DNA of 9,481 nt from B120-G9 sp034659895 (lineage in GTDB: Bacteria > Zixibacteria > MSB-5A5 > GN15 > FEB-12), in contig JAYEIF010000196.1 of NCBI GenBank assembly GCA_034659895.1, positions 1 to 9,481 on the forward strand, given 5' to 3'. The translations under genes were made by a program, and so were the position numbers. Each line of letters starts with the position of its first letter. Position 1 is the stretch's first letter. Positions 1 to 7,290 of this stretch are shown here, piece by piece. Below the pieces are notes generated by a model. It had not been told where the DNA came from. It saw only the letters and a list, made by a program, of their open reading frames with translations, and ran no database searches.

Positions 1-85
1 GCCTTTTAAGCTATTTATAACAAAACCCTTTCACTTGAAACAATACAAAACATGCTTATCTATTTATGAACAAAGAACTTACCCG

Positions 86-102
86 CCTGTCGAGCGGACA
101 GG
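86..102. repeat. Small GC-rich hairpin (6-bp stem, 5-nt loop)
   Basis: CCTGTC (86-91) pairs perfectly with GACAGG (97-102) around the loop GAGCG; a G-U pair could extend the stem by one in RNA. It stands out as the only GC-rich patch in the leader. The + side continues TACTTTATT, which is a poor T-tract, so it could be a weak terminator of a gene to the left. It could equally be a remnant of a dispersed palindromic element. The sequence does not decide between these. Confidence 0.4.
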
Positions 103-265
103 TACTTTATTCAGCAGACCCTACTTAAAACCAAAGAACAAAGATTTAACTGTAACCACAAGACAACAATATCACTTCAAAAAATAGAATCTGTTCTTAA
201 TAATGTAACAAACAGAACATTTTTCTTAGATTTACTATTGAGTTTCTCTTTCATTCAAACAAGTG

Positions 266-274
266 TGCTATATC
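266..274 (+). promoter_or_regulatory. Possible extended -10 promoter for rnr
   Basis: TGCTATATC matches an extended -10 pattern (TGn followed by TATATC, close to TATAAT). It would place a transcription start near 281 and give a 5' leader of about 35 nt before the rnr ATG. No convincing -35 lies 16-18 bp upstream; the best TTG-containing hexamer, TTGAGT at 238-243, is too far away (25 bp). AT-rich DNA produces such matches by chance, so this is a weak call. Confidence 0.25.
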
Positions 275-314
275 CACTTGACCAAACAACTTCTATCTGG
301 TAGCTTCAAAAAAT

Positions 315-2549
315 ATGAACCTCACACCAGAACAAATAGTCGCCTTTATTCGCGAGAAATCAAGCCACCCTATGAAGGTCAAGGAATTGGCTCGTGCGCT
401 CGGCATCCCACACACCAGTTATACTTCATTCCGCAAAACTGTCAAAAGTCTGCTTGATACCGGAGAACTTGTAAAACTCAAACGTGGTCGGATTGGTCTT
501 GTGCAACAAATGGATATTGTTGTTGGAGAAATCAGTATTACTCGCGGCGGGATTGGCTTCGTTCCGCAAGAAGGAGCAAAGCGCGACATTATGATTCCAA
601 TGTCCTCTCTTTCAACAGCGCTCGATAGTGACAGAGTAATGGTGCGTTTTACAGGGATACAAACATCGAAATACTATGGCGATCGCCAACTTGGCACTGT
701 GGTCAAAATACTCGAAAGAACTCAACGTAATATTGTGGGGGTTTTCCAGCAGGGAAAGCACTTCGCATACGTTTCACCAGATAACGCTCGCATTCATCGT
801 GACATCTACATCCCCGCTGAGCAAACGACAGGAATCCTTGATGGTCAAAAGGTAGTCTGTGTAATCACCGAATGGGATGACTCTGCCCTCAATCCTGTTG
901 GAGAAATAACCGAAGTGCTCGGATTCCCAAATGAGCCGGGTGTGGATATGCTCACAGTAATCAAAAACTTTAACCTTCCCGAGGAATTCCCCGCTGAAAT
1001 CATCGATGAAGCGGAAAGAACAACTGCAAGGGATATCTCGGATGAAATGAAGAGCCGCCTTGATCTCACTCATGAGTGTATTTACACAATCGATCCGTCA
1101 GATGCTAAAGATTATGATGATGCTGTATCGGTGGAAGAAACCACTAAGGGCTATCGGTTGGGAGTACATATTGCGGATGTTTCGTTTTGGGTGAAACCTG
1201 GGACCAAACTCGATACCGAAGCTTTTAACAGAGGCAACTCCGTATACTTACCGGGGATGGTCATCCCTATGTTGCCGGAGGTCCTTTCCAATGACGCCTG
1301 TTCTCTCAGACCCAACCGAAAGCGACTGGCTCATTCTATCATAATCGATTTCAATCGGCACGGTAAAATGCTTTCATGGCAACTGGCTGACACAGTAATC
1401 AAATCCCGCTCAAGATTGTCTTACGAAGAAGTTCAGGACTTTTTCGATAATGGACTTCCCTCCGGACGTTCCTATGCTCGTCTCGGTCGAGTTGCCGAGA
1501 GTCTTACTCTGGCGCGGGAACTGGCAAAAATTTTGAGCCGGAGACGTTTTAACGAAGGTTCGCTCGACTTCGACCTGCCTGAATCCAAAATCATTCTCAA
1601 TAAACACGGTGAAGTTATAGAACTGGGGAATCGGATTCGTTTGGAAGCGCATCGCCTTGTCGAGGAGTTTATGTTAGCGGCTAATCAGGCAGTGGCGCTG
1701 GAACTGTTCCGAAATGGTTTGCAGTTGCTGTACCGCGTTCACGGACGACCGGATCTTGAAAAACTGGAAGTATTTTCCTCGATGATGTCTCGGCTTGGGT
1801 ACAAATTCCCCTTCTCAGAAAATATTCGTCCTATCGACATGGCTCGATTTCTTGATAAGATCAAAGGAGTGCCAGAAGAGGAATTTATCAACGAACTTAT
1901 GTTGCGCTCTATGCAAAAAGCTGTTTACCAACGCAAGAACATTGGCCATTTTGGTCTTGCCTTTTCGCACTACACACATTTCACATCGCCCATCCGACGA
2001 TATCCCGACTTACTGGTACATCGTCTCCTTCGTGCTCGGGTAAAAGGAAGCTACCCGCCATCATTCGCCAAACGGATTCCAAATGTTATTGACCATATTG
2101 GAAGTCATTGCTCTGAAACTGAACGCATTGCCGAAACAGCAGAGCGGCAGGCTGTGAAAGTCAAACAGGCGCAATATATGGCGCGTCATGTAGGTAATGA
2201 GTATGACGGCATTATTTCCGGAGTGACCAACTACGGGTTCTTTGTACGGCTTGACGGCTTAGGTGCGGAAGGTTTGGTACGAGTGTCAAGCATTGATGAT
2301 GACTATTACCGCCACGATGAACAGCAAAGCCGACTGGTGGGAAGGCACAATGCACGCACATTTCGCCTTGGAGATAGACTGCGAGTGGGAGTTATGAAAG
2401 TAGATAAGTCAAATCATGAAATCGACTTGTTTGTAACAAAAGGAAAAGGGAAAGCACGAACAGGAACACATAGCTCAACCGTCAATCGAAGAACTCAACA
2501 AACCAAACAAAAGAAAGGTACAAGAAGGAAGCATCGACGACGCTCATAA
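315..2549 (+). CDS. rnr: Ribonuclease R (RNase II/RNB family 3'-5' exoribonuclease)
   Basis: A 744-residue processive 3'-to-5' exoribonuclease that degrades structured RNA in the cytoplasm. Domains in order: winged-helix-like N-terminus (about 1-60), two cold-shock/OB segments (about 62-200), RNB catalytic domain (about 245-575), S1 RNA-binding domain (about 627-708) and a very basic tail (709-744). The RNB acidic metal-binding motif DPSDAKDYDDA is intact, with D260, D266, D268 and D269 spaced exactly as the four RNase II active-site aspartates. The family motif HFTSPIRRYPDL (555-566) carries the conserved arginines R561/R562. The N-terminal extension and Lys/Arg-rich tail favour RNase R over RNase II. 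The ATG at 315 is the first start after an in-frame stop at 279-281; no good Shine-Dalgarno is seen. It is the first gene of the apparent operon, 19 nt before the sigma-54 activator. Confidence 0.95.
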   Translation: MNLTPEQIVAFIREKSSHPMKVKELARALGIPHTSYTSFRKTVKSLLDTGELVKLKRGRIGLVQQMDIVVGEISITRGGIGFVPQEGAKRDIMIPMSSLSTALDSDRVMVRFTGIQTSKYYGDRQLGTVVKILERTQRNIVGVFQQGKHFAYVSPDNARIHRDIYIPAEQTTGILDGQKVVCVITEWDDSALNPVGEITEVLGFPNEPGVDMLTVIKNFNLPEEFPAEIIDEAERTTARDISDEMKSRLDLTHECIYTIDPSDAKDYDDAVSVEETTKGYRLGVHIADVSFWVKPGTKLDTEAFNRGNSVYLPGMVIPMLPEVLSNDACSLRPNRKRLAHSIIIDFNRHGKMLSWQLADTVIKSRSRLSYEEVQDFFDNGLPSGRSYARLGRVAESLTLARELAKILSRRRFNEGSLDFDLPESKIILNKHGEVIELGNRIRLEAHRLVEEFMLAANQAVALELFRNGLQLLYRVHGRPDLEKLEVFSSMMSRLGYKFPFSENIRPIDMARFLDKIKGVPEEEFINELMLRSMQKAVYQRKNIGHFGLAFSHYTHFTSPIRRYPDLLVHRLLRARVKGSYPPSFAKRIPNVIDHIGSHCSETERIAETAERQAVKVKQAQYMARHVGNEYDGIISGVTNYGFFVRLDGLGAEGLVRVSSIDDDYYRHDEQQSRLVGRHNARTFRLGDRLRVGVMKVDKSNHEIDLFVTKGKGKARTGTHSSTVNRRTQQTKQKKGTRRKHRRRS

Positions 2550-2568
2550 ATGTAATGGTAAAAAGAGT

Positions 2569-3999
2569 ATGGAAAACATTGTGAACCGCACAGTAGTCCT
2601 TATCGATCCCAAAAGGGAAAGATCTACTCCTATCAACTGGACTAAAATCGGTCTCGTAGTAGAGGAATTATCGGAACTGTATCAGATAGCCAAAGAGAGC
2701 CGTATTGATATTCTTCTGGTTGACGATACCAGAATCGAACTAAAACAATCAGTGGCGACCAAACTACGCCGTTACAATAGTCTGATGGAGATATGGCTAC
2801 TCACCGACGATGACTATTACGAAAATTACGAAACAAAATACATTGAGGGGCTATTACCTCGTAATTTGGGACGAGCTAAAATTGCTCGTAAACAAAAGCA
2901 GATATTACACAGTAAAAAACTGCTGGAACAGTATGGCATAGTAGGACGATCAGCGCGCATAAAAGCCGTAGCAGAAACAATCGAACGTATATCTGTTACT
3001 GAAGTATCAGTCCTTATAGAGGGATCTTCAGGAACAGGAAAGGAGCTTGTCGCCAAAGCTCTTCACAATTATTCAAATCGCCGCAACAATCCCTTTGTGG
3101 CTATCAACTGTGGCGCCCTTGCTGAGGGAGTACTTGAGTCGGAATTGTTTGGTCACGAACGGGGAGCATTTACCGGATCAGTATCAAAACGAGAGGGACT
3201 GTTCCACAAAGCTGAAGGCGGAACTATATTCCTTGATGAGATAGGCGAAACCAAACCAGATATGCAGGTGAAATTGCTTCGAGTGCTTGAGGACAGCACC
3301 TATTATCCTGTTGGATCATCAGAAGCGCGCAGGGCGGATGTGCGAGTAATAGCGGCAACCAATCGGGACTTGACCGAAGCGATAGCAAGCCGTAGTTTTC
3401 GTGAAGACCTCTATTTCCGCATTGGGGTGATAAAGATAACTGTCCCGCCGTTGCTCGAACGCAAAGGAGATATTCAGCCACTGTTGACATACTTTTGGAA
3501 TAATCATCCAAAACTTGACTACTCCGATGCGACACTGGATATCCTTATACAATATGACTGGCCCGGAAATGTGCGCCAGTTAAAAAACTTCGCAGATCGA
3601 ATGGTTGCCCTCAAACTCGATGGGTTAGTTGAAGCTGAAGATGTTGAGAATTTTCTTAATGAGCAGCACTTACAACGTAAGAACCTCCCAGTATCTACAG
3701 GCAGGACTGTTGAGGAAGCCGGTCAGGAATTAATCTACCGAGCCATCCTGCAACTGGGAAATGAAATACGACTCCTTCGTGATTTGATTACAGCACACTT
3801 ACCAGAAGATCAAGAGATTCAACAATCCATGAATGTAACAAACGACATTGTAAATGGTGGAACAATGGAGCAGATGGAGGAGGTACTTATTAAACAGGTC
3901 CTCGACAAAACCAATGGCAACCGCAAGGAAACAGCACATCGACTTGGCATCGGAGAACGCACTTTGTACCGCAAACTGAAAAAGTACAATCTGAGTTGA
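2569..3999 (+). CDS. Sigma-54-dependent activator, degenerate receiver-like N-terminus, AAA+ and Fis-type HTH
   Basis: A 476-residue bacterial enhancer-binding protein that would remodel sigma-54 RNA polymerase using ATP. The AAA+ core is complete: Walker A GSSGTGKE (152-159), sigma-54 contact loop GAFTGS (199-204), Walker B GGTIFLDE (217-224), arginine-finger region FREDLYFR (277-284) and sensor II WPGNVRQL (331-338). A charged, probably helical linker (about 380-412) leads to a Fis-type helix-turn-helix (about 437-475). Residues 8-110 look like a receiver fold: a strand with D13, an ILLVDD strand with D52/D53, then LLTDD with T79. However, the first strand is followed by only one acidic residue, and the usual lysine before proline is not seen (GLLPRN), so phosphorylation is doubtful. 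The loop ends in Ser where GAFTGA is usual. No histidine kinase is adjacent. The stop overlaps the next start by one base (TGATG). Confidence 0.9.
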   Translation: MENIVNRTVVLIDPKRERSTPINWTKIGLVVEELSELYQIAKESRIDILLVDDTRIELKQSVATKLRRYNSLMEIWLLTDDDYYENYETKYIEGLLPRNLGRAKIARKQKQILHSKKLLEQYGIVGRSARIKAVAETIERISVTEVSVLIEGSSGTGKELVAKALHNYSNRRNNPFVAINCGALAEGVLESELFGHERGAFTGSVSKREGLFHKAEGGTIFLDEIGETKPDMQVKLLRVLEDSTYYPVGSSEARRADVRVIAATNRDLTEAIASRSFREDLYFRIGVIKITVPPLLERKGDIQPLLTYFWNNHPKLDYSDATLDILIQYDWPGNVRQLKNFADRMVALKLDGLVEAEDVENFLNEQHLQRKNLPVSTGRTVEEAGQELIYRAILQLGNEIRLLRDLITAHLPEDQEIQQSMNVTNDIVNGGTMEQMEEVLIKQVLDKTNGNRKETAHRLGIGERTLYRKLKKYNLS

Positions 4000-5648
4000 T
4001 GGCGCGTCTTGCAGGGCTTACCATATTAGCAATAGTTCATTTTGTGGCTGTCTCTACAGCACAAGAACTATCAACCGATGTTTATGTATCTGAAGACGAA
4101 TTATTCGAAGCGTTAGAACTTGAGAAAATCAGCCCATCTGAATATTTGATTCTCAAAGAAATCATAACACATGGTATAGACTCTGCAAATATCCATTTAC
4201 TTGATTGCATTCCTAACTTATCGTTCTTTCTCAACGATACAGTCGAGCGCAATACCAACCTTCAGCGGGAACAAAAACGAGCATTTGTTGATGAAGTTAC
4301 TGCTCGGCAAACTTGGCGTGTCAGGTGGAAATACGCCTATCACCAGAAACTGGAGAAAGACGCTTCATCTAAATATCGCTCCTTGGCAGAAGTAAAGTTC
4401 ACTAAAAATCTCCGTGCAGTGATGAAGTTCGAGAGAGAATACAGCGGTCGGGAAAGAATAACAGCTCGATCTATCCATTACCGAGCACAGGGAAAGCTTC
4501 TGGAGAAATTATTGCTTGGGAATTTCTCCAAACGTTTTGGTCTGGGTAATATAGTTGGTTATCGTGGACGGTTGCTCAATCGTCCAGAACACATTAATGG
4601 TGAATCGTTTATCACTCCCGACTACGGCGGCGCTAACGGCGTTTACTTGCGTATAAAGCCAAACCGATTCTGGTCTATCCAATCTCTTGGATCAATCAAT
4701 CGTGATCACAACCACAGATTGATTACTACGGCAACAATGATCTCCCGACAAACTGCATCCCTCAAACTTGGGGGAATAGTCGGATTGAACCTGCTGAAGA
4801 ACCGCATTACCGAACAAACAGTTCGTGATTTCAAGTTGAGTGCCTTTGCACACAAAAATTACAATAGAGGCCATACAGCAATTGAAGTTACTTTGCAAAG
4901 CGGAGAGCGACCTAGTTTTGGCGGGATATCACTGGAAGGGCGGCATCGATTCAGACAGGCTGATATACGGTATGCTGGGTGGGCATACAACGATGGATAT
5001 CTCGATCTTTCTGCCGGAAGCAAAACTGGTAGCCTCAGTCGTCACGACAGTTTATCATATGTCAATTTTAGCTTTTCAAGTAAAAGAAAAGGCGTTGAGG
5101 GTGGTATGTTCAAAACTATTATTCAAATTACGAAACGCTTAGAACTTGTCAACTCACTAATAGCATCAACATTGAACCGAGATACCGTCAGCTATCAATT
5201 CCTCAGCGGTATAGTCAGACAACTTCAATCAAATTTTACAGTCCGTCTTGATCATCTTAGCAAATTAACCAAAAGAGTATTGTATGCCACTTCCAACAAA
5301 ATTATTACCCGACGCACCCGACTGGAAGGACGATTCAGCTCTGATAAGCTGTCATTGAGAGGATATTTTGGCTATAATACACGAAACGGTCGGCAAGATT
5401 ATTTGTCGTTGTTTCTGAGAATTCGAACTGATTTAAAAAGAATTGGGCGTGTGGTGTTATGGTCAAATCTTGGACGATGGAACATTCGAATGAAGCGCGT
5501 TGACTATTGGTACTTTTTTATCAGCAACCAACAGGAAGTCTTTTCAAATTTTATTACCACGATAAAGCTTAGCAACAGTTACTTTAGTGAACCAATCAGT
5601 CGAAACGAAACCACCGTGTCTTTGAAAGTGACAGCGTTAGTATGGTAG
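3999..5648 (+). CDS. Secreted outer-membrane beta-barrel protein with degenerate helix-hairpin-helix-like N-terminus
   Basis: A 549-residue exported protein. Residues 1-21 form a signal peptide with cleavage likely after S-T-A (19-21). Residues 33-75 resemble one degraded unit of the helix-hairpin-helix repeats that begin a family of FCB outer-membrane proteins. Residues about 100-549 alternate polar and hydrophobic residues and end in V-W, like a barrel with a BAM-type terminal strand. Residues 159-193 contain GNF (174-176) and FGLG (180-183), matching the LGDYxxxFGQGL-type segment of that family as I remember it. The barrel is strikingly basic: by hand count about 33 Lys/Arg against 12 Asp/Glu in residues 361-549. 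The ATG at 3999 shares a base with the preceding TGA; a TTG at 3996 is possible but unneeded. It overlaps the next gene by 7 nt. Function unknown; family assignment is from pattern recognition only. Confidence 0.7.
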   Translation: MARLAGLTILAIVHFVAVSTAQELSTDVYVSEDELFEALELEKISPSEYLILKEIITHGIDSANIHLLDCIPNLSFFLNDTVERNTNLQREQKRAFVDEVTARQTWRVRWKYAYHQKLEKDASSKYRSLAEVKFTKNLRAVMKFEREYSGRERITARSIHYRAQGKLLEKLLLGNFSKRFGLGNIVGYRGRLLNRPEHINGESFITPDYGGANGVYLRIKPNRFWSIQSLGSINRDHNHRLITTATMISRQTASLKLGGIVGLNLLKNRITEQTVRDFKLSAFAHKNYNRGHTAIEVTLQSGERPSFGGISLEGRHRFRQADIRYAGWAYNDGYLDLSAGSKTGSLSRHDSLSYVNFSFSSKRKGVEGGMFKTIIQITKRLELVNSLIASTLNRDTVSYQFLSGIVRQLQSNFTVRLDHLSKLTKRVLYATSNKIITRRTRLEGRFSSDKLSLRGYFGYNTRNGRQDYLSLFLRIRTDLKRIGRVVLWSNLGRWNIRMKRVDYWYFFISNQQEVFSNFITTIKLSNSYFSEPISRNETTVSLKVTALVW

Positions 5649-7288
5649 CACAATCAATTAAAATACTTCTGTGGGTGTTAATCGGCATCACTGCGTGGCC
5701 ACCGCATCTTCAAGCAGGTGTTATTGTAAACGAAGTTTTGGCAAATGAACCCGGCGGGTCAGTCACATTGGAATGGATAGAACTGTATAACGATTCCTCC
5801 GATACAGTTTCGCTCGATGGTTATCGGCTGCAAATTAAGACAAAATCTTTTTCATTGGACAGCACCAATGTAATGATTCCTGGCGGATTTCTAATTATCT
5901 GCCGTAAGTTGTTCACTGATAACATCTCCCCCGGATTTGAAGAATACTGGGGGGATAATTCCGCAACATGGGGTAATACCAATTATGAATCTTTGATTCC
6001 TGAACCGCTAGTTGCTTCCTTTTCTCTGACCAACTCTGGAGGTCAAGTTGAACTTTACAACTCATCTGATGCGCTTGTCTCGGAACTATCTTGGGTCGAA
6101 TCAGGCAAGGACGGCTACTCATGGGAATATGTTTCGCCAACATCAAACGAAACTAACCAGTCAATTGATAACTTTGGCTCAACGCCCGGAAGGATAAACT
6201 CTTTGACTCCGGTTCCTTATGATTTGGGTATGAATATCGCAGATGTGCAATCTGTGCATGGTGAAGCGCTCCTCACGCTCAACATTATCAACTCAGGTGA
6301 GAATGTGATTGATAATGCCTTGCTTTCTCTAACTGAAATCGGCTTTGAGGCTGATAATCTCATTCCAGAAACACTCAAAGTAATCAATGTACCGCTAATG
6401 ACTGTCGGCGATACTATATTAGTGAAGTGTACATTATCGTTGGCCGGAGTCTATTCGGTTGTGGAAGCTATGCTACCCGATGATGACCGTATTTCTAATA
6501 ACTGCTGCAATATCATTGTGCCAGGAATTGAGTTTCCACCGCTGATACTAACTGAACTTTTAGCCAATCCATCAGATGGGTTTCACTGCGAATGGGTTGA
6601 GATATTCAATCGATGTGATTCAAATATCAATCTGATTGATTTTCAGTTTGGCGATTCTATAAAACTGCAACAAATTTCTGCAGAATCATACGATATAATA
6701 TCCGGCGAATATCTTGTCTTAGCACAAAACACATTAGAGTTCCTCAATTACTACCCAGAATATAATGGCAGAGTAATTAAGCCACCAGCATGGTCTTCAT
6801 TTAATAATAACACTCCTGATGTTGTGCGCTTGGTTGACCAGTTTGGCATTGAACTTGATCGTCTATCTTACAATCAAACGTTCCCTTCCAATCATACCTG
6901 GTCTCGCGACGAGCAAACATCTAATGAACAGCAATGGGGCTCTTCAGAAAATCCAAGAGGAACACCCGGACAGCCAAATGAAACATTCTTCGGTCCCAAT
7001 AGCGGAATGGCTAACCTCAATATCTCACCGAAAGTGTTTTCACCTGACGGAGATGGTCTAAATGAATCAGTCACTATCAGTGTGGAAGCTCCTCCAGAAA
7101 GAGAATACAAACTCAAAATATATGATCGACAAGGTCGCACTGTTTATACCTTTGATCGTGTTCGTGATGAAAATATATGGCGTGGACAAGGAAACAGCGG
7201 AAATCGTCTTCCAATTGGTATTTATATTATTTATTTAGAGGTTGTTGGCGGCGAGTCAACCAAAGAAACGGTAGTTATTGCACGGTAA
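5642..7288 (+). CDS. Secreted protein with two lamin-tail domains and a gliding-motility/FlgD-type C-terminal domain
   Basis: A 548-residue exported surface protein. The signal peptide ends near HLQA (22-25). Lamin tail domain 1 spans about 26-187, opening with VIVNEVLANE and closing with STPGRIN. A CARDB-like beta-sandwich follows (about 195-295). Lamin tail domain 2 spans about 300-446, opening with LILTELLANP and closing with GTPGQPN. The C-terminal domain (about 458-548) reads SPKVFSPDGDGLNES (462-476), then KLKIYDRQGRTVY (490-502) and LPIGIYIIYLEV (523-534). This is the pattern of CHU_C/FlgD-type domains, some of which act as type IX secretion (type B) sorting signals. Lamin-tail domains in bacteria occur in secreted hydrolases and competence-related proteins, but no catalytic domain is visible here. 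The start overlaps the end of the barrel gene by 7 nt, and the PorV-like gene follows 2 nt later. Export by a type IX-like route is inferred. Confidence 0.8.
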   Translation: MVAQSIKILLWVLIGITAWPPHLQAGVIVNEVLANEPGGSVTLEWIELYNDSSDTVSLDGYRLQIKTKSFSLDSTNVMIPGGFLIICRKLFTDNISPGFEEYWGDNSATWGNTNYESLIPEPLVASFSLTNSGGQVELYNSSDALVSELSWVESGKDGYSWEYVSPTSNETNQSIDNFGSTPGRINSLTPVPYDLGMNIADVQSVHGEALLTLNIINSGENVIDNALLSLTEIGFEADNLIPETLKVINVPLMTVGDTILVKCTLSLAGVYSVVEAMLPDDDRISNNCCNIIVPGIEFPPLILTELLANPSDGFHCEWVEIFNRCDSNINLIDFQFGDSIKLQQISAESYDIISGEYLVLAQNTLEFLNYYPEYNGRVIKPPAWSSFNNNTPDVVRLVDQFGIELDRLSYNQTFPSNHTWSRDEQTSNEQQWGSSENPRGTPGQPNETFFGPNSGMANLNISPKVFSPDGDGLNESVTISVEAPPEREYKLKIYDRQGRTVYTFDRVRDENIWRGQGNSGNRLPIGIYIIYLEVVGGESTKETVVIAR

Positions 7289-7290
7289 AT

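Larger units (their letters stand above)
1..314. other. AT-rich non-coding leader upstream of rnr
   Basis: No coding region, tRNA or rRNA is visible in this stretch. It is strongly AT-rich with many A-runs. It contains a GC-rich hairpin (86-102), an imperfect inverted repeat with arms TGTTCT (192-197) and AGAACA (214-219), and a copy of CAAAGAAC at 71-78 and again at 132-139. A stop codon (TGA, 279-281) in frame with rnr excludes a longer rnr reading frame from further upstream. The stretch probably carries the promoter of the rnr operon. The gene to its left lies outside the window, so it is unclear whether this is a shared divergent promoter region. Confidence 0.6.

Noticed and set aside
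263..457. A 64-codon + strand open frame crossing the rnr start
   Set aside because: It overlaps the conserved RNase R N-terminus in another frame and covers the likely promoter; it is not protein-like.
3224..3535. A 103-codon minus-strand open frame inside the sigma-54 activator
   Set aside because: It lies wholly antisense to conserved AAA+ motifs, has no recognisable protein pattern and reads as a shadow of the real gene.
3996..3998. TTG as the start of the barrel gene
   Set aside because: The next codon is ATG at 3999, which overlaps the upstream stop in the classic TGATG arrangement and leaves a complete signal peptide.
4840..5142. A 100-codon + strand open frame inside the beta-barrel gene
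   Set aside because: It is out of frame with a gene that has a signal peptide, barrel pattern and proper overlaps; no ribosome binding site or family resemblance.
7177..7290. A longer start for the PorV-like protein
   Set aside because: The extra 38 codons overlap the conserved end of the lamin-tail gene in another frame and would bury the signal peptide that begins at 7291.
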